The translations under genes and the position numbers were made by a program. A stretch of 8,758 nucleotides of DNA from Alphaproteobacteria bacterium UBA6187 (GTDB taxonomy: Bacteria > Pseudomonadota > Alphaproteobacteria > Rickettsiales > UBA6187): contig DITJ01000044.1 of assembly GCA_002422795.1 (NCBI GenBank), forward strand, positions 1-8,758, given 5' to 3'. Below, piece by piece: positions 1 through 4,890 of this stretch; within the stretch, counting starts at the first letter, position 1, and every line of letters begins with the position of its first letter. The notes below the pieces were generated by a model. The model was not told the origin of the DNA and did not search any database. It saw nothing but the letters and a program-made list of their open reading frames with translations.

Positions 1-96
1 GAGTATGAGAGTATAAGAGTATAAGTGAAGGAAGGTAAGTCTTCACACACTCTGCATACTCCGCTTATACTCTTATACTCTCATACTCTTATACTC
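1..96. repeat. Octamer-repeat inverted repeat upstream of pdhA
   Basis: The left arm 1-25 consists of GAGTATGA, GAGTATAA, GAGTATAA and a final G. It is the exact reverse complement of 64-88, giving a perfect 25-bp inverted repeat around a 38-nt loop. The right side continues as head-to-tail octamers of the TTATACTC type at 65-72, 73-80, 81-88 (TCATACTC) and 89-96, with a related GCATACTC at 54-61. The left arm starts at the first base of the window, so the repeat may extend further upstream. The loop contains a smaller pair, TGAAG (26-30) and CTTCA (41-45). The structure lies directly before the pdhA start. There is no T-run, so it does not look like an intrinsic terminator. Confidence 0.9.
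42..71 (+). promoter_or_regulatory. Candidate sigma-70-type promoter for pdhA
   Basis: TTCACA (42-47) matches the -35 consensus at 5 of 6 positions. After an 18-bp spacer, TATACT (66-71) matches the -10 consensus at 5 of 6. Transcription would start near 78, leaving a leader of about 25 nt before the ATG at 102. Because of the octamer repeat, further -10-like hexamers occur at 74-79, 82-87 and 90-95, so the exact -10 is uncertain. The -10 lies in the right arm of the inverted repeat. Confidence 0.4.
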
Positions 97-101
97 TACA
101 T

Positions 102-1328
102 ATGGAAATAAAACTCGACGTAAACGCGGTAATCGAGCATTTTGGCGGAATTACCCCCCTTCATGAAAAATTTGTACAAAACGGTATTGATATAAGCCGC
201 AAAGCCATTGAAAAATGGAAAGAAAGGGATTCAATCCCCACCACAGGCTGGCTTTATATTGTAAATATTGCGGATGCCGAAGGCACGTTCGATATGCTTA
301 AAAAAACTGCCATTGTGAAAACCGGTAGCCTTTCCAAGGCTACACTTAAATCTAAAAAAGATATCCATAAATACAGCTCCAAGGAATTAATAAAATTCTA
401 TAGTGAAATGTTACGCATTCGCCGCTTTGAAGAAAAAGCCGGGCAGTTATACGGCATGGGGCTTATTGGTGGTTTCTGCCATTTATATATTGGGCAAGAA
501 GCAATTGCCGTTGGAATGCAAGCTGTGATGAAGGAGGGTGATGGTATTATCACCACTTACCGCGACCACGGGCTTATGCTTTCATCCGGCTCTGACCCGA
601 AAGTGATTTACGCAGAGCTTATGGGGCGCAGCGATGGCTGCTCCAAAGGTAAAGGCGGCTCTATGCATATGTTTGATACTGAAAAGCATTTTTATGGTGG
701 GCATGGTATCGTGGGCGCGCCTGTGCCGCTTGGTACTGGGATTGCATTTGCTAATAAATACCGGGGTAATGATAATGTCTGCATGACCTATTTCGGCGAT
801 GGTGCGGCAAACCAGGGGCAGGTATATGAAGCATTCAACATGGCGGCACTGTGGAAGCTGCCAGTGCTTTATATAATCGAAAACAACGAATATGCGATGG
901 GTACTTCTGTTAAGCGTTCATCATTCACTACCGAGCTTTACCACCGCGGCGAATCTATGGGAATCCCCGGCAAGCGTGTTGATGGTATGGATATATTCGA
1001 GGTAATAAACGCAGGCCGTGAGGCACTTGAATATATACGTTCCGGCAAAGGCCCGCTAATTTTAGAGATGAAAACTTACCGTTACCGAGGCCATTCAATG
1101 TCTGACCCGGCTAAATACCGCTCGAAAGAAGAGGTGGAGGCAATGAAGGAAAACCGTGACCCGATTGATAATTTGCGCAAATTAATAATCGAAGAAAAAC
1201 ACGCATCTGAAGAGCAGGTAAAAGCCGTTGAAAAAGCAATACGTGAGGAAATGGAAGCGGCAGTTGAGTTCGCTAAAAACAGCCCTGAACCTGATGCTGG
1301 GGAGTTGTGGACGGATATTACGGTTTAG
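102..1328 (+). CDS. pdhA: Pyruvate dehydrogenase E1 alpha subunit with N-terminal HTH-like extension
   Basis: E1-alpha, with E1-beta, performs the thiamine-diphosphate-dependent decarboxylation of pyruvate and acetylates the lipoyl group of E2 in the cytoplasm. The E1-alpha domain spans about residues 90-408. It shows the thiamine-diphosphate motif GDGAANQG (232-239) ending in NN (261-262), the segment GGFCHLYIGQEA (123-134), and the phosphorylation-loop-like RYRGHSMSDPAKYRS (327-341) with His331. The catalytic part matches the usual length of about 320-330 residues for alphaproteobacterial PdhA. Residues 1-75 are extra. They contain FGG (14-16), a predicted recognition helix at 31-42 with WKER (39-42), and SIP (44-46), a pattern of Cro-like (carph-isopro type) DNA-binding domains. 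Residues 76-90 look like a basic linker. The start at 102 has no visible Shine-Dalgarno. ATG 294 (Met65), with GAAGG at 279-283, would give a shorter form lacking the HTH. The E1-alpha identity is near certain; the fusion depends on the start. Confidence 0.96.
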   Translation: MEIKLDVNAVIEHFGGITPLHEKFVQNGIDISRKAIEKWKERDSIPTTGWLYIVNIADAEGTFDMLKKTAIVKTGSLSKATLKSKKDIHKYSSKELIKFYSEMLRIRRFEEKAGQLYGMGLIGGFCHLYIGQEAIAVGMQAVMKEGDGIITTYRDHGLMLSSGSDPKVIYAELMGRSDGCSKGKGGSMHMFDTEKHFYGGHGIVGAPVPLGTGIAFANKYRGNDNVCMTYFGDGAANQGQVYEAFNMAALWKLPVLYIIENNEYAMGTSVKRSSFTTELYHRGESMGIPGKRVDGMDIFEVINAGREALEYIRSGKGPLILEMKTYRYRGHSMSDPAKYRSKEEVEAMKENRDPIDNLRKLIIEEKHASEEQVKAVEKAIREEMEAAVEFAKNSPEPDAGELWTDITV

Positions 1329-1368
1329 TCAGTCTCTCGAATGAGGCTGAGATGGTTAGCACTAGTTT
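1326..1368 (+). repeat. Hairpin element copy 1, at the pdhA stop codon
   Basis: This 43-nt element begins with the pdhA stop codon TAG. An 8-bp stem, TCAGTCTC (1329-1336) with GAGGCTGA (1343-1350) including one G-T pair, encloses a 6-nt loop. A second small stem-loop follows, TGGT (1353-1356) with ACTA (1361-1364). It aligns without gaps to copy 2 at 1814-1856 with 28 of 43 bases identical. Several differences preserve base pairing. No T-run follows, so it is not a classical intrinsic terminator. Its role is unknown. Confidence 0.7.
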
Positions 1369-1420
1369 GTGTTTAATATAATAATTGATAGTAATAGTAG
1401 CAAACAATAAGTAGTCAAAA

Positions 1421-1816
1421 ATGAAAAAGGATTTTCATAGTTGGGTAGAAGTTAAGGAAGAATCCCATTTGAAAGAAGATAGGCTTCTCTTTAAAGTTAG
1501 GGATGTTTGGTGGTGTAAGCTTGGTGCTAATATAGGCGATGAGGAAGATGGTAAAGGCAGGTTATTCTTGCGTCCTGTATTGGTTATAAGGAAGTTTAAC
1601 AAAAGAGTTTTTATAGGCTTGCCTTTTAGTTCAATAATAAAGGAAGATAACTATTTTTATTATAAATTTGAATTTCAAGGCAAGCCACAATCTGTGATTA
1701 TATCACAAATACGCCTATTTGATTCAAAAAGACTCTCTCACAAGCTTGGTGCTGTAAGTAATGCGGACTTTAAGGAAATAAAGGAGAAAACTAAAAATCT
1801 AATCTTTGAAGATTAG
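1421..1816 (+). CDS. PemK/MazF-family toxin-like protein (orphan)
   Basis: This 131-residue protein resembles type II PemK/MazF toxins, typically ribonucleases that cleave mRNA. Supporting features are the strand-like start VWWCKLGANIGDE (29-41), the RPVLVI core (51-56), the LPFSS segment (67-71), and the C-terminal ISQIRLFDSKRL pattern (94-105), where MazF-like proteins carry their second conserved block. About 25 extra N-terminal residues precede the core. No antitoxin gene is visible on either side: the flanks of 92 and 156 bp carry no open frame of useful size. It separates pdhA from pdhB, which usually abut. The ribosome-binding site is weak (AAG near 1409-1411). A TATAAT at 1377-1382 has no good -35. 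Six of its eight arginines use AGA or AGG, unlike pdhB. Family assignment is good; toxic activity is inferred. Confidence 0.82.
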   Translation: MKKDFHSWVEVKEESHLKEDRLLFKVRDVWWCKLGANIGDEEDGKGRLFLRPVLVIRKFNKRVFIGLPFSSIIKEDNYFYYKFEFQGKPQSVIISQIRLFDSKRLSHKLGAVSNADFKEIKEKTKNLIFED

Positions 1817-1856
1817 TCAACCCCCTTGCGGGGGTTGAGATGGCTAGTGCCAGTTT
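1814..1856 (+). repeat. Hairpin element copy 2, at the MazF-like stop codon
   Basis: The second copy of the element begins with the TAG stop of the toxin gene, exactly as copy 1 begins with the pdhA stop. The main stem is TCAACCCCC (1817-1825) with GGGGGTTGA (1830-1838), nine pairs around a 4-nt loop. The downstream mini-hairpin is TGGC (1841-1844) with GCCA (1849-1852). Relative to copy 1, pair 4 changes G-C to A-T, pair 7 changes T-A to C-G, and the mini-stem inner pair changes T-A to C-G. No T-run follows. Confidence 0.72.
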
Positions 1857-1870
1857 ATAATCTGATTATA
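1835..1870 (+). promoter_or_regulatory. Candidate promoter with a palindromic -10 region
   Basis: TTGAGA (1835-1840) and a perfect TATAAT (1856-1861) could form a -35/-10 pair, but the spacer of 15 bp is short. The -10 lies in the perfect palindrome TATAATCTGATTATA (1856-1870, 7-bp arms around a central T), the sort of site a dimeric regulator could use. It would produce a leader of about 100 nt for pdhB that includes the 5-bp stem GTACA (1874-1878) with TGTAC (1887-1891). Confidence 0.3.
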
Positions 1871-1906
1871 CACGTACAGGCTTTCATGTACAAGTTAATT
1901 TAAAGT

Positions 1907-1928
1907 AAAATTTAAGTTTCTTAATTTT
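1907..1928 (+). other. AT-rich hairpin in the pdhB leader
   Basis: AAAATTTAAG (1907-1916) can pair with CTTAATTTT (1920-1928) around a 3-nt loop with one bulged base. The stem is almost entirely A-T and no T-run follows, so a terminator role is not supported. It may be chance in this very AT-rich leader. Confidence 0.3.
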
Positions 1929-1955
1929 AAGACATAAAAAGAATAAAATTATACA
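1927..1955 (+). promoter_or_regulatory. Alternative weak promoter close to pdhB
   Basis: TTAAGA (1927-1932) and TATACA (1950-1955), separated by 17 bp, each match the consensus at 4 of 6 positions. Transcription would start near 1962, too close to the ribosome-binding site for a normal leader, so this is a poorer candidate than the one at 1835-1861. Confidence 0.2.
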
Positions 1956-1972
1956 ATAATAAAGGTAAAAAA

Positions 1973-2953
1973 ATGCCAGAAATAACAGTAAGAATCGCCC
2001 TCCGTGACGCAATGGCCGAAGAAATGCGCACGGATAAAGATGTATTTGTCATGGGTGAGGAAGTGGCGGAATATCAGGGTGCTTATAAAATTACCGAAGG
2101 GCTGCTCGCTGAATTCGGTGATAAGCGCGTGATTGATACCCCTATCACCGAGCATGGTTTTGCAGGCCTGGCGGTTGGTGCTGCATATACCGGCCTGAAG
2201 CCAGTTGTGGAATTCATGACCTGGAATTTCGGTATGCAGGCAATTGACCATATAATAAACTCTGCGGCGAAAACCGCTTATATGTCAGGCGGGCAGGTGA
2301 AATGCCCGATAGTGTTCCGTGGGCCAAATGGCGCGGCATCGCGCGTTGGTGCGCAGCATTCACAGTGTTATGCAAGCTGGTATGCGCATGTTCCGGGCTT
2401 AAAAGTTATCGCGCCATATACGGCGGCAGATTCCAAAGGTTTACTGAAAGCCGCAATACGCGACCCTAACCCGGTAATATTCCTGGAAAATGAAATATTA
2501 TACGGTCACAAACACGAAGTTCCTGATAATATTAATGATGATTATATCGTGCCAATCGGCAAAGCCAGAATCGCGCGTAAGGGCAAGGATGTAACTATCA
2601 CTGCATTTTCATTGCAGGTGAAATTGGCGCTAGATGCAGCAGAAGAACTTGCAAAAGAAGGTATTGATGTTGAAGTAATCGACCTTCGTACACTACGCCC
2701 ACTGGACACTGAAACAATTATAGAATCAGTAAAGAAAACCAGCCGACTGGTAACGCTTGAAGAAGGCTGGCCGTTTGCTGGAATCTGCTCGGAAATTGCG
2801 GCATTGGTTATGGAGGAGGCATTTGATTATCTGGATGCCCCGGTAGTTCGTGTTACAGGAAAAGATGTGCCCCTTCCTTATGCAGCCAATTTAGAAAAAC
2901 TGGCATTGCCGCAGGTGGCGGATGTTGTAGAGGCGGTGAAGTCTATTATTTAA
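1973..2953 (+). CDS. pdhB: Pyruvate dehydrogenase E1 beta subunit
   Basis: E1-beta completes the alpha2-beta2 E1 enzyme, contributes to the thiamine-diphosphate site and docks to the E2 core. At 326 residues it has full family length. Visible signatures are MGEEVAEYQGAYKIT (27-41), DTPITEHGFAG (55-65) with the cofactor-activating glutamate Glu60, the FMTWNF segment (81-86), GAQHSQ (126-131) with the conserved active-site histidine His129, and the C-terminal transketolase domain with DLRTLRPLD (237-245) and EEGWPFAG (263-270). The start is set by AAAGG (1961-1965) 7 nt before the ATG. Of its 13 arginines, 11 use CGN codons, which marks it as native compared with the AGR-rich neighbours. It is separated from pdhA by the toxin gene and from pdhC by three accessory genes. 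Confidence 0.97.
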   Translation: MPEITVRIALRDAMAEEMRTDKDVFVMGEEVAEYQGAYKITEGLLAEFGDKRVIDTPITEHGFAGLAVGAAYTGLKPVVEFMTWNFGMQAIDHIINSAAKTAYMSGGQVKCPIVFRGPNGAASRVGAQHSQCYASWYAHVPGLKVIAPYTAADSKGLLKAAIRDPNPVIFLENEILYGHKHEVPDNINDDYIVPIGKARIARKGKDVTITAFSLQVKLALDAAEELAKEGIDVEVIDLRTLRPLDTETIIESVKKTSRLVTLEEGWPFAGICSEIAALVMEEAFDYLDAPVVRVTGKDVPLPYAANLEKLALPQVADVVEAVKSII

Positions 2954-2962
2954 GATATTGCT

Positions 2963-3388
2963 ATGGAAAATTACAAAATTATTTATGCTGATGAATTAAG
3001 TAATTTATACAAAGCTGAAGTTGTTAATGGACTTAATGGTAATGCTTTTCAGAAGGTTGGTCTCGGTAAAGATAATGGCTCAGCATCTTTTGTAATACTG
3101 GACGAGGAAGGTAACTTTCTTGCTGGTATGCAGGGTTATAATTTCTACGGATGCTTTAATATTGATATATTATTCGTAAAAGATTCCGAGCAGAATAAAG
3201 GTTTTGGCGGCATTTTAATAAAAAAAGCGGAAGAAATAGCTTTAGTAAGGAAATGTAAATTCCTTACAGTTAATACAATGAGCTTTGAAGCCAGGCCATT
3301 TTATGAAAAACATGGTTTTAAATTGGAATTTATAAGGAATGGTTTTGAGGGTGGTGCTAGTATGTATTATCTGCGGAAGGAAGTTTGA
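2963..3388 (+). CDS. GNAT-family N-acetyltransferase
   Basis: This 141-residue protein has a GNAT fold pattern and probably moves an acetyl group from acetyl-CoA to an unknown amine. The acetyl-CoA-binding motif A is FVKDSEQNKGFGGILIKKAE (71-90), with Q77-N-K-G80-F-G82. Motif B is RPFYEKHGFKLE (111-122), the usual end of single-domain GNATs. It begins 9 nt after the pdhB stop and lacks a clear Shine-Dalgarno, so it is likely translated by coupling to pdhB. Three of four arginines use AGG. The sequence does not show the substrate. No ribbon-helix-helix antitoxin gene lies beside it, so a TacT-type toxin role is not supported. Confidence 0.85.
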   Translation: MENYKIIYADELSNLYKAEVVNGLNGNAFQKVGLGKDNGSASFVILDEEGNFLAGMQGYNFYGCFNIDILFVKDSEQNKGFGGILIKKAEEIALVRKCKFLTVNTMSFEARPFYEKHGFKLEFIRNGFEGGASMYYLRKEV

Positions 3389-3397
3389 GTGGTAACT

Positions 3398-3414
3398 GGT
3401 GTCAAATTGTCACC
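3398..3414. promoter_or_regulatory. Putative operator upstream of the BRO-N gene
   Basis: GGTGTCAAATTGTCACC is a near-palindrome with one mismatch. It differs by one base from GGTGACAAATTGTCACC inside the following gene (3641-3657). It lies 42 bp before the ATG at 3456 and just upstream of TTGAGA (3417-3422) and TATAAA (3435-3440), which could be promoter elements although their 12-bp spacing is poor. GTTTGAG is repeated directly on both sides of it (3383-3389 and 3415-3421). An autoregulatory site is an inference. Confidence 0.4.
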
Positions 3415-3455
3415 GTTTGAGATTCAAAAGTTAGTATAAATAAATCAGGATTTAT

Positions 3456-4307
3456 ATGAAAAACACACCAGCTATTTTTGAAGATTACAATATCCGCAGG
3501 ATATATGATGAAGAAGCCGGAACGTGGTTTTTTTCTGTGGTGGATATTATCCGTGCTTTAACGCAGCAGCCTGATTACCAGACTGCCAGAAAATATTGGA
3601 ATAAACTCAAAGAAAGACTGGCTAAAGAAGGAAATGAGTCGGTGACAAATTGTCACCGACTCAAAATTGTGGCATATGATGGAAAGAAATATTTAACTGA
3701 TGTTGCAAGTCCTGAAACTATACTCCGGCTTATCCAATCAGTACCAAGCCCTAAGGCTGAGCCTATAAAATTATGGCTCGCTAAGGTTGGTTATGAAAGG
3801 ATGCAGGAAATAGCGGACCCTGAAAGATCCCTTGCCAGGGCGAGGGAAAACTGGAAGCGTGGCGGACGTAGTGATAAATGGGTGCAGCAGCGCATGATGG
3901 GGCAGGAAACTCGTAACAAGCTTACAGACTATTGGAAAAATCACCAGATAAAAGAAGGTGAAGAATTTGCTATACTTACCAATATTATTCATCAGGAATG
4001 GTCTGGTTTAAGTATTAAAAGCCATAAAGAACTTAAAAATCTGGAAACGCATAATTTGCGCGACCATATGAGTGAAGCTGAATTGATTTTTACTGCGCTT
4101 GCTGAATTATCAACACGCCAGATAGCAGAAAATGTCAATGCTACAGGAATGGTAGAAAATAAGAAGGCTGGAAAAATCGGCGGTAATATTGCTAAAAAGG
4201 CGCGCCTTGAATTGGAGGGGAGAACCGGGAAGAAAGTTGTTTCAGCGGAAAATTATCTTGGTGGTATTGAGGAAGGTGCTAATGTGGAATTAATTTTAGA
4301 AAAGTAA
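3456..4307 (+). CDS. BRO-N domain protein (phage antirepressor-like)
   Basis: This 283-residue protein belongs to the BRO family, whose N-terminal domain binds DNA and occurs in phage antirepressors, baculoviruses and many bacterial mobile regions. The BRO-N region covers about residues 7-115, with TWFFSVVDIIRALT (23-36), RKYWNKLKERL (45-55), KYLTDVASPETILRLIQSVPSPKAEPIKLWLAKV, which spans 78-111, and YERMQEIADPE (113-123). The C-terminal part (124-283) has the KELTDEW-like KLTDYWKNH (155-163), NLRDHMSEAE (200-209), and the ending ELEGRTGKKVVSAENY (252-267). It looks complete. AGGA (3447-3450) lies 5 nt before the ATG. It probably represents a mobile-element remnant or domesticated regulator. 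Its codons 60-69 contain a large DNA palindrome, and a sister site lies upstream of the gene. Target genes are unknown. Confidence 0.85.
   Translation: MKNTPAIFEDYNIRRIYDEEAGTWFFSVVDIIRALTQQPDYQTARKYWNKLKERLAKEGNESVTNCHRLKIVAYDGKKYLTDVASPETILRLIQSVPSPKAEPIKLWLAKVGYERMQEIADPERSLARARENWKRGGRSDKWVQQRMMGQETRNKLTDYWKNHQIKEGEEFAILTNIIHQEWSGLSIKSHKELKNLETHNLRDHMSEAELIFTALAELSTRQIAENVNATGMVENKKAGKIGGNIAKKARLELEGRTGKKVVSAENYLGGIEEGANVELILEK
3635..3663. repeat. 29-bp palindrome inside the BRO-N gene
   Basis: TGAGTCGGTGAC (3635-3646) and GTCACCGACTCA (3652-3663) are perfect 12-bp inverted arms. The 5 bases between them (AAATT) continue the symmetry to a single central A at 3649, so only one base is unpaired. 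It encodes the residues NESVTNCHRL (60-69). The core GGTGACAAATTGTCACC (3641-3657) recurs with one change at 3398-3414. Confidence 0.9.
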
Positions 4308-4317
4308 CATTAAATTT

Positions 4318-4890
4318 ATGCAACTAAATAACACAATAATTTATCTGATTGGCTTTGCCGGTGTTGGAAAATTCACTATAGCTAAGGAGCTGGCTAAATT
4401 AGATGAGTTCAGGATTGTTGATAACCAGCTAATAAATAATCCTGTTTTTAATGTGGTTGAGGCGGAAGAGGGGGCGTTTCCTCTTTATGTGTGGAGGCAG
4501 ATCAGGAAAATACGCGAGGTTGTTTTTGAAACAATAAAGCATTATTCTCCTGATGATATGAATTTTATTTTTACTAATGAACTTTTTGAAGGTCAAAAAG
4601 GAGAATTGCCGTTATATAAACAAGTTGAAGAAATTGTAAAAAGTCGTGAGAGCCAATTTTTTCCGGTGCGTTTATTAGTAGATAAGGAACAGCACAGAAA
4701 AAGACTGACTTCGCCCGATAGAAAAGAAAAATTGAAAGTTACTGATGAGGCGCATTTAGATAGGATAGATGGATTTGAGGTTTTAAAACCAAACCATCAA
4801 AATTTAATTAACCTGGATACAACAAAGTTATCAGCTCTGCAAAGTGCTGAACATATATTGAATAAAATTAAGGAAATAAAATGCCAATAG
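4318..4890 (+). CDS. P-loop kinase-like protein (AAA_33-type)
   Basis: This 190-residue protein looks like a small P-loop nucleoside/nucleotide kinase-like ATPase. The Walker A loop is GFAGVGKFT (12-20). The position after Lys18 is Phe rather than Ser/Thr, with Thr20 next, a GKxT variant that recurs in this group of proteins as remembered. VDNQLINNPVF (34-44) follows, where relatives often have a His in place of Gln37. NFIFTNEL (82-89) is a probable second core strand, and the Arg/Lys-rich HRKRLTSPDRKEKLK (126-140) could be a lid. KPNHQNLINLDTTKLSA (157-173) closes the domain. The substrate is unknown. No clear Shine-Dalgarno precedes the ATG, which lies 10 nt after the BRO-N stop. Its last codons (TGC CAA TAG) overlap the first ten bases of pdhC. 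Confidence 0.72.
   Translation: MQLNNTIIYLIGFAGVGKFTIAKELAKLDEFRIVDNQLINNPVFNVVEAEEGAFPLYVWRQIRKIREVVFETIKHYSPDDMNFIFTNELFEGQKGELPLYKQVEEIVKSRESQFFPVRLLVDKEQHRKRLTSPDRKEKLKVTDEAHLDRIDGFEVLKPNHQNLINLDTTKLSALQSAEHILNKIKEIKCQ
4871..4880 (+). promoter_or_regulatory. Ribosome-binding site of pdhC inside the kinase gene
   Basis: AGGA (4871-4874, preceded by TTA) lies 6 nt before the pdhC ATG at 4881 and fixes that start. The site is within the coding sequence of the upstream kinase gene, which ends at 4890 in another frame. Translation of the two genes is therefore likely to be coupled. Confidence 0.75.

Noticed and set aside
1377..1382. TATAAT as a promoter for the MazF-like gene
   Set aside because: The hexamer is perfect, but no acceptable -35 lies 16-19 bp upstream and the region is AT-rich, so a promoter is not supported.
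1817..1838. GC-rich stem after the MazF-like gene as an intrinsic terminator
   Set aside because: The stem is followed by GATGGCTAG with no T-run.
1326..1856. Hairpin elements as integron attC sites bounding a gene cassette
   Set aside because: The sequences near the stems (AGTCAAC, GTTGAGA) fail the RYYYAAC/GTTRRRY core pattern, and copy 1 has no AAC/GTT core at all. No integrase is visible.
1949..2251. Minus-strand open frame over the start of pdhB
   Set aside because: It lies opposite a well-conserved pdhB sequence and has no recognisable domain or ribosome-binding site. It is a shadow frame.
3771..3992. Minus-strand open frame inside the BRO-N gene
   Set aside because: It is antisense to a recognised coding region, without motif or start signal.
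3989..4307. CRISPR array, tRNA or IS element in or near the accessory genes
   Set aside because: I saw no spaced direct repeats, cloverleaf, transposase frame or terminal inverted repeats with target duplication in the window.
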